Shown here one piece after another: positions 8,491-17,603 of a DNA stretch of 64,000 nucleotides (positions are counted from its first letter, which is position 1; every line of letters begins with the position of its first letter). A program made the translations under genes and the position numbers. The notes below the pieces were generated by a model. That model worked only from the letters and a program-made list of their open reading frames with translations. It made no database searches and was not told the DNA's origin. Source of the stretch: Candidatus Poribacteria bacterium (GTDB lineage: Bacteria > Poribacteria > WGA-4E > WGA-3G); the NCBI GenBank assembly GCA_028820845.1, contig JAPPII010000026.1:25321-89320 (forward strand), written 5' to 3'.

Positions 8491-10020
8491 CTAAATGCGA
8501 AAAGCATAAAGTCTCGCCCGATTCAGCACAAATCGGAGGCGCAACGGTTGTTCTGCATCTGCTAACGTCGCCGACTTCCATTGCACCGAATGTCGGACAT
8601 CGTCCGTTGTCGATGGAACGCAATCATCAACCGAAAATCCAGGTTGAACCTTTCCATCGGCTGTCAGCACTTCAACATTAACCTGACCACCACTCGCATC
8701 GATGTTAATCTCAAGCCCTCCGTTCGGAATCTGCAACGGCACGGTTTCAACAATACCACCCTCCGCATCGGCATCAAGCGAAACAAAACCGTCTAACCGC
8801 CACTTCGCAAGCCCGATTTCCTTATGTCTGTCCTTCATCTGGGCACCGTGCGTGTGAACCGTTCCTGTATAATACCAGTGAATTTCATCGTCGGTGATGA
8901 TTGGTTCAATAGCCGTTCCCATAATCATACCGCAATCAAATGTGCCGCGCTCACCGCGTGGAATAAGTGGAGTCCGGTCCGAATCAGTGTAATCCCAGTT
9001 AAATCCGTCTCGGCTACAAACGAGTTGCGCGTCAATCGGTCCGTCAACAGGGATTTCATGCTCCGCTGCACCCGGTCCTGTCACATACAACACCCCAGCG
9101 AGACCGATGTAAATGTTATGATAAAGAAAGCCAGACATATTGTGGATTTCGGCACGATCCGCGCCGTACCGCTGCACGCCAACTTCGTCATCCGCATCAG
9201 TAGCACCGAACATCGGCACAAGCGGCTTCCACGGTCCCTCTAAGCGCGGGCTTTCGGTATATGCGATCATGCGTCGGGCATCTTTATCGTTCGCACGGAT
9301 TAGCGCATACGCTCGGAACATCTCTATTTTTTTATCCCAAATAACATTGAACGCGCCTTCATTATCCCGATCTGCGACCGGTTCCAAATAATCTGAGTCG
9401 TCCCATCGGATACCATCCGGGGACGTGAGCAGGAAGACGTTGCGATACCGTCTGCAGAAACCGATCATCTTATACCGTCTCTGCGAATCCGGTTCATCAT
9501 CATCACGGAAGACACACGCCCCGTGGAGGTCCCACACGATATTATTGTTCGGGTTGCCGTTGAATTCAAAGAGTCCGAGATTCGGTTTCGTCCATGTCAA
9601 TCCGTCGTCACTCTCAGCATAGCACGTGAGATCACCGCGGTCATTTTCGACAAACTTCCGTCCATAAGCGTCGTGTGTTTGTCCTCTGTATGTTGACGGA
9701 TTACGGTCGGGACGTGGAACGTAAAGTCCGGGAATCTCATTCGCTTCAAACCGCCAATGCGGTCCCATACGACACATGTACCACATGCGATATTTTCCAT
9801 ACGCAGCGTCGTACAGCGTGGTGCCGTAGAGGTGGACACGTCTTGACTGGTCAGGTCCCCCGTGTTCCCATGGGTTTTCAGGATCGGGTTTAAGGACGGA
9901 GACATCGTGCTTTACGCATGGATGCAGCGTGCGTTTTACGCCGCGTTTAGAAGCAATCAGGGCATCGTCGATAAACAGTTCTGTGCCGACGTTAAGTGTC
10001 TGAACGGTATTTGAATTCAC
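8491..10020 (-). CDS. Glycoside hydrolase-like five-bladed propeller protein (GH32/43-like)
   Basis: A 509-residue protein without an obvious signal peptide. The N-terminal ELFIDDALIASKRG and repeated blocks such as YRMWYMC, LTCYAESDDGLTWTKPNLG, YKMIGFCRR, VFLLTSPDGIRWDDSD and LVCSRDGFNWDY are typical of the five-bladed beta-propeller enzymes of GH32/GH43-like families found in Planctomycetes, Verrucomicrobia and Poribacteria. The C-terminal ~90 residues (LEINIDASGGQVNVEVL) form a beta-sandwich as in GH32 proteins. Catalytic acids cannot be assigned with certainty. The start is GTG at 10020 with TTGAGGAAA upstream. It lies upstream of the surface-exposed DUF5916 protein on the same strand, which supports a glycan-related role. 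Confidence 0.75.
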   Translation of the reverse strand: MNSNTVQTLNVGTELFIDDALIASKRGVKRTLHPCVKHDVSVLKPDPENPWEHGGPDQSRRVHLYGTTLYDAAYGKYRMWYMCRMGPHWRFEANEIPGLYVPRPDRNPSTYRGQTHDAYGRKFVENDRGDLTCYAESDDGLTWTKPNLGLFEFNGNPNNNIVWDLHGACVFRDDDEPDSQRRYKMIGFCRRYRNVFLLTSPDGIRWDDSDYLEPVADRDNEGAFNVIWDKKIEMFRAYALIRANDKDARRMIAYTESPRLEGPWKPLVPMFGATDADDEVGVQRYGADRAEIHNMSGFLYHNIYIGLAGVLYVTGPGAAEHEIPVDGPIDAQLVCSRDGFNWDYTDSDRTPLIPRGERGTFDCGMIMGTAIEPIITDDEIHWYYTGTVHTHGAQMKDRHKEIGLAKWRLDGFVSLDADAEGGIVETVPLQIPNGGLEINIDASGGQVNVEVLTADGKVQPGFSVDDCVPSTTDDVRHSVQWKSATLADAEQPLRLRFVLNRARLYAFRI

Positions 10021-10195
10021 GTTATTTTCCTCAATAGTGGTGCGGTTTTTGCTATAGGAAAACTCAGAAAAATGCTATACTTTAACGGAAACGGTGGAAA
10101 AAATAAAATCTGTCTTTGTAAACCGTTATGATATAGTAGAAGGGTGTTTCGCGCAAGAGAAATCGCATAACCCATTTTAGTATGAGGACCTTTGA

Positions 10196-11089
10196 ATGCT
10201 CAATCCCGACAGGTGTCCTATCATCATACTGGGTGTAGAACGCAGTGGGACTTCTGTCGTTGCTGAGATGTTGCACAAATGGGGCGCGTATGCGGGACCT
10301 CCCGAAAAGTTGCATAGTGCTGATATGCACGCCCCCAGAGGGTATTGGGAGTACGAACCTTTGTGGGATTTACTCGCCGAGTTAGGGGATTTTGATACTG
10401 GCGCGACTTGGTGGGATCCTGATTTCCAACACCGAATGAGGAAAAAAGCTGCTATCCCTGTGTATAGGAAGAAAGCCACTGAACTAATGGCTGAAATGCA
10501 CAACGGAGGTCCTTGGTTCTGGAAAGACCCTGCACTCAGCCATTTTTTGCCGTTTTGGAAACAGATATGGGACGACGCGATTTACATAATCACAGTTCGC
10601 AATCCACTTGACACAGCAGTCTCATGGCAGAAGTTCATTATGCCACCGAATGTGAAAGGCAATATCTCTTTCGTTGCAATGAATTTACTACGTTGGCAGC
10701 ATATAATGACGCTAATCCTCCAACACACGGAAGACGCACAACACCGCCTCTTTCTGGGTTACGAAGATATTGTCCGTTATCCATACAGTCAGACTGAAAG
10801 ACTGGCTGCTTTCTTGAACGCAAAGTTTGGAAATCGAGTCTCACTGGTTCAAGCGATGGTTGATGCGGTTGATCCTCACCTATGGCGAAATGATTGTGGT
10901 GTTTCGTTTGAACAGGCGACTGAAGCAACAGACGAACAGAAAGCACTCTATACTTTTGTCAGACAGAAAATTGACAATCCACTTAAACCTTTTGACGTCG
11001 CAAAATATCCACTACCACCCGGCTATCTTGAGTTTCTAAACATTCAAGAGGCATTGCTGAAAGTTTATCGCGAGCTTGAACACCAATGA
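10196..11089 (+). CDS. Sulfotransferase family protein
   Basis: A 297-residue PAPS-dependent sulfotransferase. The 5'-phosphosulfate loop is GVERSGTS (13-20) and the 3'-phosphate-binding region is VRNPLDTAVSW (134-144). H-A-P-R-G-Y-W-E around residue 45 is common in bacterial family members. It transfers sulfate to hydroxyls or amines of an unknown acceptor, possibly a surface glycan. The ATG at 10196 has GAGG eight bases upstream. Its stop overlaps the next GNAT start as ATGA, indicating translational coupling. Confidence 0.87.
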   Translation: MLNPDRCPIIILGVERSGTSVVAEMLHKWGAYAGPPEKLHSADMHAPRGYWEYEPLWDLLAELGDFDTGATWWDPDFQHRMRKKAAIPVYRKKATELMAEMHNGGPWFWKDPALSHFLPFWKQIWDDAIYIITVRNPLDTAVSWQKFIMPPNVKGNISFVAMNLLRWQHIMTLILQHTEDAQHRLFLGYEDIVRYPYSQTERLAAFLNAKFGNRVSLVQAMVDAVDPHLWRNDCGVSFEQATEATDEQKALYTFVRQKIDNPLKPFDVAKYPLPPGYLEFLNIQEALLKVYRELEHQ

Positions 11090-11571
11090 ACACCCACAGC
11101 ACAACTCCAGCATGGAGGAGACTGGAGCCTCAACTTGATGCAGTCTTGGCTCGATTTGATATTCCTGCGTCTTTTTGGATTCAAGCGTGGTCACCGAACT
11201 ACTTTGACGCTATGTGTGCCCTTTCGAGTGGCGAGGGGTGGACGACTCCTGAACAGAGACCTAAGGAGACGTTGGTCGCTTGGGAGAATTCGTGGCCCAC
11301 TCTTGTTGCTGTGGATACTGGTGGGAAGTTGGTGGGTTTTCTACGGGCAATCACGGACACACAGATCACGACCTACCTGTGCGAGGTTCTGGTCGCTCGC
11401 GAATTCCGGCGGCTTGGGTTGGGCAGACTACTTATTGATGTCTGTCAGGGGCTTGTGCCAACGACGAGACTTGACCTGCTGTCAACGGACGAGTCGGATG
11501 ACTTCTATCGAGTTATTGATTGTGTCGATTTTCAAGGTTTTAGACGACGGTCTAAAGTGACAGGTCGTTAA
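11086..11571 (+). CDS. GNAT N-acetyltransferase
   Basis: A 161-residue single-domain GNAT. The core is PTLVAVDTGGKLVGFLRA followed by the acetyl-CoA motif A REFRRLGLGRLLIDV and the closing DFYRVIDCVDFQG. It overlaps the sulfotransferase stop by four bases (ATGA), so the two are probably made from one transcript and may act on the same metabolite. Acceptor unknown. Confidence 0.85.
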   Translation: MNTHSTTPAWRRLEPQLDAVLARFDIPASFWIQAWSPNYFDAMCALSSGEGWTTPEQRPKETLVAWENSWPTLVAVDTGGKLVGFLRAITDTQITTYLCEVLVAREFRRLGLGRLLIDVCQGLVPTTRLDLLSTDESDDFYRVIDCVDFQGFRRRSKVTGR

Positions 11572-11628
11572 GTCATAGTATTCACGTCCTATAGCACAAC
11601 GGTTTTTGTCAGAGTGTGAGGTTAGGTT

Positions 11629-12039
11629 TTGTACATTGATACAGTCCCAGCACAAAATCATATACCTGATCATTATAGCGATTATCTTCAGGGTTATCGT
11701 GCGGTTCGTTTGCTGAAAGAAAACGGAACAATCCTTGGTGAATGCGTTTGGCGTGTGGGATCAGGACATAATATCGAGATTACGGAATTCGGTATCTTTG
11801 AAGAAGAGAATAGACGAAAGGGTTGGGGGACTCGGTTATTAGAGGCTGCATTTGAAGATATGCGCCAGTACTTTGCGAAAATTGACCGTCCTTTGTGGAA
11901 GGTATATTTGTTTTGTGAGGAAAACAACGAGGAAGGTCGCGGTTTCTATGAATCGCGAGGGTTTCGATTAGATGTTGTTTTGAATGATTTTTGGGCAGAT
12001 GGCAATGCGGTCATGTATAGTCAAATTCTAAAATTTTAA
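11629..12039 (+). CDS. GNAT N-acetyltransferase
   Basis: A 136-residue GNAT with motif A as EENRRKGWGTRLLEAA and C-terminal EEGRGFYESRGFRLD. The chosen start is TTG 11629, preceded by GAGG at 11617; no ATG lies at a sensible place. The 57-bp gap from the preceding GNAT and 19-bp gap to the Nudix gene suggest one transcript with the sulfotransferase. Probably acetylates a small molecule. Confidence 0.8.
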   Translation: MYIDTVPAQNHIPDHYSDYLQGYRAVRLLKENGTILGECVWRVGSGHNIEITEFGIFEEENRRKGWGTRLLEAAFEDMRQYFAKIDRPLWKVYLFCEENNEEGRGFYESRGFRLDVVLNDFWADGNAVMYSQILKF

Positions 12040-12058
12040 CCCGATCAAGGAGTTGTGA

Positions 12059-12484
12059 ATGTCACGTGCGCAGTGCCTTGTTCATAAACAGAAAAGAATT
12101 CTAATGGTCAAACACCGTCATAAAGGGGAAGAGTGGTGGTGTCTCCCCGGTGGAGGTATTGAAGAGGATGAAACGCCGGAACAAGCTGCGCTGAGGGAAC
12201 TTCGGGAAGAGTGCCGTGTCGAAGGCACTATAATCCGCCCAATATCTGTTATTACTTTTGCACCTGGTGATCAATATTATACCTACTTGATAGAAATAGG
12301 TGCGCAAGCAGTATCTTTGGGAAATGACCCTGAACTAAAAGATGACCAGATTCTTGTGGACGTTGCGTGGATGTCTCTGAACGAACTCACAGAACGAGAT
12401 AGAGTGTTTCTATGGACTGCTGGCTTGCTGACGATCCCTGAATTTTCTGAGGAAATCTGGCACTTGTCTAACGCGCCGCCGTAA
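12059..12484 (+). CDS. Nudix hydrolase
   Basis: A 141-residue Nudix protein. The Nudix box spans residues 32-54: the first glycine, E38, R46-E47 and E50-E51 are all present, so metal binding should be intact. The usual glycine near its end is arginine (ECRV). Family members hydrolyse nucleoside diphosphates linked to another moiety, including oxidised nucleotides and sugar nucleotides. The ATG has AAGGAG seven bases upstream. It follows two GNATs and a sulfotransferase on the same strand. Confidence 0.9.
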   Translation: MSRAQCLVHKQKRILMVKHRHKGEEWWCLPGGGIEEDETPEQAALRELREECRVEGTIIRPISVITFAPGDQYYTYLIEIGAQAVSLGNDPELKDDQILVDVAWMSLNELTERDRVFLWTAGLLTIPEFSEEIWHLSNAPP

Positions 12485-12571
12485 TCAGTCAATTTCCTGT
12501 GTCTATACTTTCAGGATTCTAAAGCTCAACCACCTGAAAATTGTGCTAATTATATGCCAAGGAGGGACTTT

Positions 12572-13495
12572 ATGGAGCGAGCTATTCGTGTGATGGAACG
12601 TCTGAAAGGTCCTATCGTGCCGGTGAACGCCTGCTTTGGCGATGATGATTCATTAGATGTCAGCGCAATGCGGAAGTATGTCAATTGGTTGTGTGAGCAG
12701 AACATTCCGGTGATCCTCCTCACCTACGGCAGTAGCGAATTTTGTAGCCTAACAGACGAGGAAATCTGGCTATTGACTTCTGAACTTACGGAAGAAATAT
12801 CGGGCCGCTCGCTGTTTATTGCTTCGACAGGTTGGTGGCACCCCGGGCAATGCCGAGAGTTTTTGAAACACTGCGATAGCGACGGTGTGGATGCTGTCAA
12901 GATCCAGATTCATCCCGGTTTAGGTGTCAAGCGCGATGTCATTGTCGGCTATTTTGATAGTGTTCAGGACACCGCACCGATCCCTTTATTGGTTTGGGGC
13001 GCGTGGCAAGATCCTTATCCTGTAGACATCGTTGCGGAATTAGCAAAACGTCCGCAAGTAGCCGGTATCAAAAACGACGGGCCTCCGTTCTACGCTTACT
13101 ACGACATCATTCGCGCCACTGCTGACGAAAACTTTGCAGTCATCAGTGGTGGGCAGATGCGTAATTTCATGTTCGGGTACCCGATCGGTTCAACAGCATA
13201 TCTGTGCACCATCGCTCCGTTCCGACCCGACATTGCATTGGAATTTTACAATGCTCTGACCATAGGACGTAGTGATGATGCACAGGAGATTGTATTTCGT
13301 TATGAAGAACCTTGGCTCAAGGTAGCAACAAGATTGGAATGGTTGCCAAGCATCAAATCAGCACTGCATCTTCACGGACTCTATCCAAACCACCGCCTCC
13401 GAACCCCTGCTATTTCACATACCGACGAAAAACATCAGGAAGTGCGAAGGGTGTTAGATCGAATCTTTGGGAACATCAAGCCTGTTGAACTCTAA
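12572..13495 (+). CDS. DapA/NAL-family aldolase-like protein
   Basis: A 307-residue TIM-barrel protein of the dihydrodipicolinate synthase/N-acetylneuraminate lyase family. The Schiff-base lysine is K167 in VAGIKND. The substrate-carboxylate loop is TYGSSE (51-56) instead of the usual TTGE. The conserved catalytic tyrosine region (normally YNxP) reads LLVWGAWQDP, so the tyrosine appears absent, which argues against a true DapA and for another keto-acid aldolase/dehydratase or a changed chemistry. Start chosen at ATG 12572 because AAGGAGGGAC lies directly upstream; an ATG 18 bp earlier lacks a site. Likely monocistronic. Functionally it fits sugar-acid catabolism with the enolase-family genes nearby. 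Confidence 0.82.
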   Translation: MERAIRVMERLKGPIVPVNACFGDDDSLDVSAMRKYVNWLCEQNIPVILLTYGSSEFCSLTDEEIWLLTSELTEEISGRSLFIASTGWWHPGQCREFLKHCDSDGVDAVKIQIHPGLGVKRDVIVGYFDSVQDTAPIPLLVWGAWQDPYPVDIVAELAKRPQVAGIKNDGPPFYAYYDIIRATADENFAVISGGQMRNFMFGYPIGSTAYLCTIAPFRPDIALEFYNALTIGRSDDAQEIVFRYEEPWLKVATRLEWLPSIKSALHLHGLYPNHRLRTPAISHTDEKHQEVRRVLDRIFGNIKPVEL

Positions 13496-13590
13496 TTGAT
13501 GGACGGAAATGGTTAAACTTCGTAAGGTTCGCCTTCATTCAAACGCGAGCTCAACTGTCATTCTCGCTTATTCGATGTAAAGGTGTTCTA

Positions 13591-14475
13591 ATGCATCAAA
13601 TAACTAAGATTACAGCAGACAACGTGTGCGATTTTCTTAAAAGATTCGCTCCAAATATATCTATTGAAGATCTAAAACCTATATCCAACCGCCACCGTGG
13701 TGGCGATAGTTTTACCTTCTACTACCGCGACGATGCTATCCTCAAGATTGCGCGCAACGCCTACCGAGCCAGACTTCTAAAAGAAGTTAAACTCACAAAA
13801 TACCTGCACGCATTATCAATGCCTTTCACTGTAGCGAAACCGATCATGGTACACGACGAGGGATTCTATGCGATGTTTTCAAGAATCAACGGTTCTTCAC
13901 TACCCATAGAAGCACTTAAGACATTTACCGCCAGAGAATTAGAAGCCTTTGGCAAATCTCTCGGCACCGCTCTCACCTTTCTGCACAGGCACAGATTCTC
14001 AGATGCGGTTTTAGACCATATCCCACATGCTACCGATCCTTTCGCAGTGGCAATTCGTGACACAAGGCAAAAACTCGCGTTTATTGCAGAAAATACCACG
14101 GAAATCTATACAAGCCGATGGCGTGAAAAGCTGGAAAACCTACAAGAGCATCTAAACCAGAGATGGACTGTCGTTCACACAGATCTCCAAATAAACCATC
14201 TGTTTTTTGTACAGGAAAATCTTGAACACCCCGCCATTATTGATTGGGCTGATGCCTTGCTGCACGATCCAGCGATAGATCTATCTGAGTTCGCTATAGA
14301 GATGTACTCAGATTTACCGCCTGATGGCATTGTTGCCAAAAAGGTTATTGATGTGGTTCTGAAGTACTATCAGACAGACGACCCTGCGATTACAGAGAAG
14401 ATTGAGTTTGGAGTTCTCGTTTTTCAAATTGGGCGCGCCTACCAATGGGTAAAGAACTCGGTAGATCAATCCTAA
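13591..14475 (+). CDS. Aminoglycoside phosphotransferase-family (APH/choline kinase-like) protein
   Basis: A 294-residue kinase-like protein. The Brenner motif H-x-D is H196-T-D198 with N202 as metal ligand, and the D218-W-A-D221 segment corresponds to the second metal-binding DxD-like motif. The ATP-site lysine is likely K53 in AILKIAR. Family members phosphorylate antibiotics, homoserine, choline, thiamine or fructosamines. ATG 13591 is preceded by AAAGGTG. The neighbours give no clear pathway. A 62-residue open frame overlapping its 3' end is not considered real. Confidence 0.8.
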   Translation: MHQITKITADNVCDFLKRFAPNISIEDLKPISNRHRGGDSFTFYYRDDAILKIARNAYRARLLKEVKLTKYLHALSMPFTVAKPIMVHDEGFYAMFSRINGSSLPIEALKTFTARELEAFGKSLGTALTFLHRHRFSDAVLDHIPHATDPFAVAIRDTRQKLAFIAENTTEIYTSRWREKLENLQEHLNQRWTVVHTDLQINHLFFVQENLEHPAIIDWADALLHDPAIDLSEFAIEMYSDLPPDGIVAKKVIDVVLKYYQTDDPAITEKIEFGVLVFQIGRAYQWVKNSVDQS

Positions 14476-14702
14476 TTTACCTGATTCGCCTAAACATCAT
14501 AGGTCTGATCGCTCCAATCTATTTGTGGATATTGAGGCAAGTAAACTTCCTGATCGCAAATTTCTCCATTGCGATTTCTCCAATGGTGGTGTATATTATA
14601 TTAAACTTGGATATTTCAGAATCGTACCCTTAAGTCCTAAGTTGCCATATATGTAACAGAATTGCTAAGTTTATAATCCTGTCCATGTAGCAAGGAGATT
14701 CT

Positions 14703-15869
14703 ATGAACATTAAAGAAATTCGCGCCGTAGAAATTGAACTGAACCCAAAACCGACAACAACGCCGCGCACACTCAGTCGCGCCAGACAATTTCCAATGAA
14801 TCGTCCGGTAACCCGTTATGCCGCAGCCGACAGAAGAGGCGAACATGTCTCCGGTTCGGGATGGAGCCGACCTGCCTGCATTGTAACAGCAGAAGACGGC
14901 ACGTGGGGTTTCGGTCTCTCGCTTTATGGCGGTCCTGTAACCCGAATCATTAACGATCATTTTGCTCCGCGGCTCGTTGGTGAAAATTGCATGGCGACTG
15001 AAAAATTGTGGGACTTGATGGTGCGATCTTGCGCTGCCTTCGGTGCCACCGGCTTGACGAGTTACGCCATCAGTGCTGTTGATTGTGCCCTCTGGGACCT
15101 CAAAGGCAAAATCCTAAAGAGACCGGTTTATGAGCTGCTCGGCGGCCCCCAAAAGGAAAAGATTTTCTGCTACGCCTCCGGTTTCGATCAGGAATGGTAT
15201 ATGGAGCTCGGCTTCAAAGCGACAAAACTCTTCACACCGTGGGGGCCGATACACGGATTAGAAGGCTTGCGGAAACTCGAAGAATTGGTCGCAACCACAC
15301 GGGAAGCAATTGGCGATAAGGTTGATTTAATGTTGGATTCTTGGACAGGGTTTGATTTGGAACATACCGTGCGCGTCTGTGAGACTCTGAAGCCTTACGG
15401 TCTGAAGTGGATGGAGGATTACATTCCACCTGATGATTTTGTCGGTTATGAAACAGTCCGTCAACGACTTCCGTGGCAGACGCTCGCGACGGGAGAACAC
15501 TGGTATCTACCAACCGTTTTTGCGGCAGCAGCAGGGAGACGACTCGTTGACATCTTTCAACCCGATGTTTTGTGGTGTGGTGGGATTACTGCTGCAGCGA
15601 AAATCTGTCACATCGCAGAGGCGAATGGGATTAACGTAATTACACACGCTGGAATGAATTATCCTTACGGTCAGCATCTCGCACTTGCGATGCCTGCGAT
15701 CACGTGGGGTGAACGTTCTGAAGGCGTTTCGGCTCCGGGGGTTCCTCTCGAAGAGATGGTTAAATTGCCCGGAACTTCTGTCATCAAAGACGGTTATGTC
15801 GCTCCGTCGGATGCCCCCGGTTTCGGTCTCGAAATTGACGAAACATGGATAGAAAATGTGATGGTATGA
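14703..15869 (+). CDS. Enolase-superfamily dehydratase (L-rhamnonate dehydratase-like)
   Basis: A 388-residue mandelate racemase/muconate lactonizing enzyme homologue. Metal ligands D212 (LMLDSW), E238 (KWMEDY) and E265 (ATGEH) are present, as is the general base H315 in ITHAGMNYPYGQH. The KWMEDYIPP, FQPDVLWCGG and HAGMNYPYG context resembles L-rhamnonate dehydratase, which removes water from sugar acids to give 2-keto-3-deoxy acids. AAGGAG precedes the ATG. It overlaps the downstream methyltransferase by four bases (ATGA). The product type would suit a DapA-like aldolase such as the one at 12572-13495, though that link is inference. Confidence 0.88.
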   Translation: MNIKEIRAVEIELNPKPTTTPRTLSRARQFPMNRPVTRYAAADRRGEHVSGSGWSRPACIVTAEDGTWGFGLSLYGGPVTRIINDHFAPRLVGENCMATEKLWDLMVRSCAAFGATGLTSYAISAVDCALWDLKGKILKRPVYELLGGPQKEKIFCYASGFDQEWYMELGFKATKLFTPWGPIHGLEGLRKLEELVATTREAIGDKVDLMLDSWTGFDLEHTVRVCETLKPYGLKWMEDYIPPDDFVGYETVRQRLPWQTLATGEHWYLPTVFAAAAGRRLVDIFQPDVLWCGGITAAAKICHIAEANGINVITHAGMNYPYGQHLALAMPAITWGERSEGVSAPGVPLEEMVKLPGTSVIKDGYVAPSDAPGFGLEIDETWIENVMV

Positions 15870-16639
15870 ATGACGAAATTACGATTGCCAATCGAGCGCG
15901 TTGGGAAGCTGAAGTCCGAAAAAAGGGAGGCTTTACTGTTCCCTGGCTCGATCTGGATAGAGACGATATTCTAAAATATGCTGAGGGTCGGCTTGACCCG
16001 ATTTCTTATGAACTCTACCAAATCTACCCGGCGTATCTACTCAAGGATGTTGCCGACAAAGACGTGTTGTGTCTCGCGGCGGGTGGTGGGCAGCAGTCGG
16101 CGGTATTCGGTCTGCTCGATGCCAATGTAACTGTGATTGACTTTACACAAGGGCAGCTTGATGGAGATATTACCGCTGCGAAGCATTACGGCTATCCGGT
16201 AAAAACGCTTCGCCTCAACATGCGGGACCTGTCTGCAATTGAGGACGCATCGTTTGATTTCGTCTATCAGGGTCCTTCTATGAGTTGGGTGCCGTCGGTT
16301 CATGAAATCTATACAGGCGTATCAAGAATCATCCGTCCAGGGGGTTGGTATCGCGTAGATTTTGGCAACCCTGCCAATCATTCCTTGGAATGGGATGGTG
16401 AATACTATCGTGTCACGGAGCCGTATTCTGAACGGATTTATAGGTATTCAGACGGCGCATTCGATTTCCGGCACTACCTGAGTGATATATTCAACGGACT
16501 CTTGGAGAACGGATTTCGGATTGAGCATGTTGAGGAACGTCCTTGGACCCAACCAGATATTGAAGCGACACCGGGGAGTTGGACGCATCAAATGGCTTAC
16601 AACGTGAGCTTTGCCGTTATCGCGAAGAAAGAGATTTGA
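15866..16639 (+). CDS. Class I SAM-dependent methyltransferase
   Basis: A 257-residue Rossmann-type methyltransferase. Motif I is VLCLAAGGGQQSAVFG, followed by VTVIDFTQGQLDGD and the SFDFVYQGPSMSWV segment. The ATG at 15866 overlaps the stop of the enolase gene as ATGA, showing translational coupling. The adenosine-deaminase-like gene follows six bases after its stop, so all three form one operon. The methyl acceptor is unknown. Confidence 0.88.
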   Translation: MNDEITIANRARWEAEVRKKGGFTVPWLDLDRDDILKYAEGRLDPISYELYQIYPAYLLKDVADKDVLCLAAGGGQQSAVFGLLDANVTVIDFTQGQLDGDITAAKHYGYPVKTLRLNMRDLSAIEDASFDFVYQGPSMSWVPSVHEIYTGVSRIIRPGGWYRVDFGNPANHSLEWDGEYYRVTEPYSERIYRYSDGAFDFRHYLSDIFNGLLENGFRIEHVEERPWTQPDIEATPGSWTHQMAYNVSFAVIAKKEI

Positions 16640-16644
16640 GTCTT

Positions 16645-17592
16645 ATGTCTATAAACTTCATTGAAGCACTCTCTACAGATAACTTGACCGCTATAAAGGC
16701 AGCCCCTAAAACTGACCTTCACTCTCACGCTTTCTTAAGTACACGATTAGAAAATCTGGAACATTGGTTAGGGCATTCCTTAGAACATCCCCCTCCTAAG
16801 ATGAAAGGACTGGAGGGGATGATGGCATACGTAAACGCAGTTTTAAGCGATCACATAATAACTCCCAAAAGTTTTAAGTTTGTCGCATCGTCAGGGATAA
16901 AGGACGCAATACAAGATGGCGTTGTTGTGCTTGAGATGAGTTTCGACATTCGGTTGGCTGAATACTATCCCGATGAGTTAGTTGGGGTGCGGCCCTTTCT
17001 TGAGGCATTGGTTGAGCAATATCGGATACAAGTTGATCTACGTCCGGAACTCGGTTTTCCTCGGACACACGCTGATGATCCAAAATTGATGGCATTGGCG
17101 CATGAAGCCGTCGAATTGGGGTTGTTTCGATCCATTGATCTGTATAGTTATGAAGAAGCATGTACGCCTGAAGCCGTCCAGTCTTTATATGCCAAGGCAC
17201 GTGCTGCCGGAATGAAACTGAAAGCACACGTCGGTGAGTTCGGGGATGCGGAAGAGGTACGACGAACCGTCGAAGTCCTCGACTTAGACGAGGTCCAACA
17301 CGGTATTGCTGCCGCTGAATCGATTGAAGTGATGCGGTGGCTTTCGCAGAATCAGATTCAGTTAAATGTCTGTCCAACGAGCAACGTGATGTTAGATGGC
17401 GTGTCAGATCTCGCCTCACACCCCATTCGCATTTTATTTGATAACGGCGTGCCAGTGACGATCAACACAGACGACCTGATGATATTCGGGCAGAGCGTCT
17501 CCGAAGAGTATCAGAACCTCTACCGCGCAGGCGTTTTCAGTGCGGAAGAGTTAGATAGCATTCGGCATGCATCCCTTGAAAGTCTTGATTGA
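16645..17592 (+). CDS. Adenosine deaminase-like amidohydrolase
   Basis: A 315-residue TIM-barrel deaminase. Zinc-binding H26-x-H28 (DLHSHAF), the HVGE glutamate, the QHG histidine, CPTSN and NTDDL metal aspartate are all in order, which defines the adenosine/adenine/AMP deaminase family. It would convert an aminopurine or related base to the hydroxy form. The C-terminus stops soon after SIRHASLESLD, about 15-20 residues shorter than typical members. It begins six bases after the methyltransferase stop and ends 11 bp before the convergent Gfo/Idh gene. Confidence 0.85.
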   Translation: MSINFIEALSTDNLTAIKAAPKTDLHSHAFLSTRLENLEHWLGHSLEHPPPKMKGLEGMMAYVNAVLSDHIITPKSFKFVASSGIKDAIQDGVVVLEMSFDIRLAEYYPDELVGVRPFLEALVEQYRIQVDLRPELGFPRTHADDPKLMALAHEAVELGLFRSIDLYSYEEACTPEAVQSLYAKARAAGMKLKAHVGEFGDAEEVRRTVEVLDLDEVQHGIAAAESIEVMRWLSQNQIQLNVCPTSNVMLDGVSDLASHPIRILFDNGVPVTINTDDLMIFGQSVSEEYQNLYRAGVFSAEELDSIRHASLESLD

Positions 17593-17603
17593 TGCCAAAA
17601 TGG

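Noticed and set aside
11560..11640. Possible integron attC site between GNAT genes (GTTAAGT near 11568)
   Set aside because: The matching RYYYAAC core is absent and other gene gaps in the region show no attC-like pairs, so a cassette array is not supported.
14445..14633. 62-codon hydrophobic frame at the 3' end of the APH-like gene
   Set aside because: It overlaps the kinase gene, has no ribosome site and its AT-rich codons look like translated intergenic DNA.
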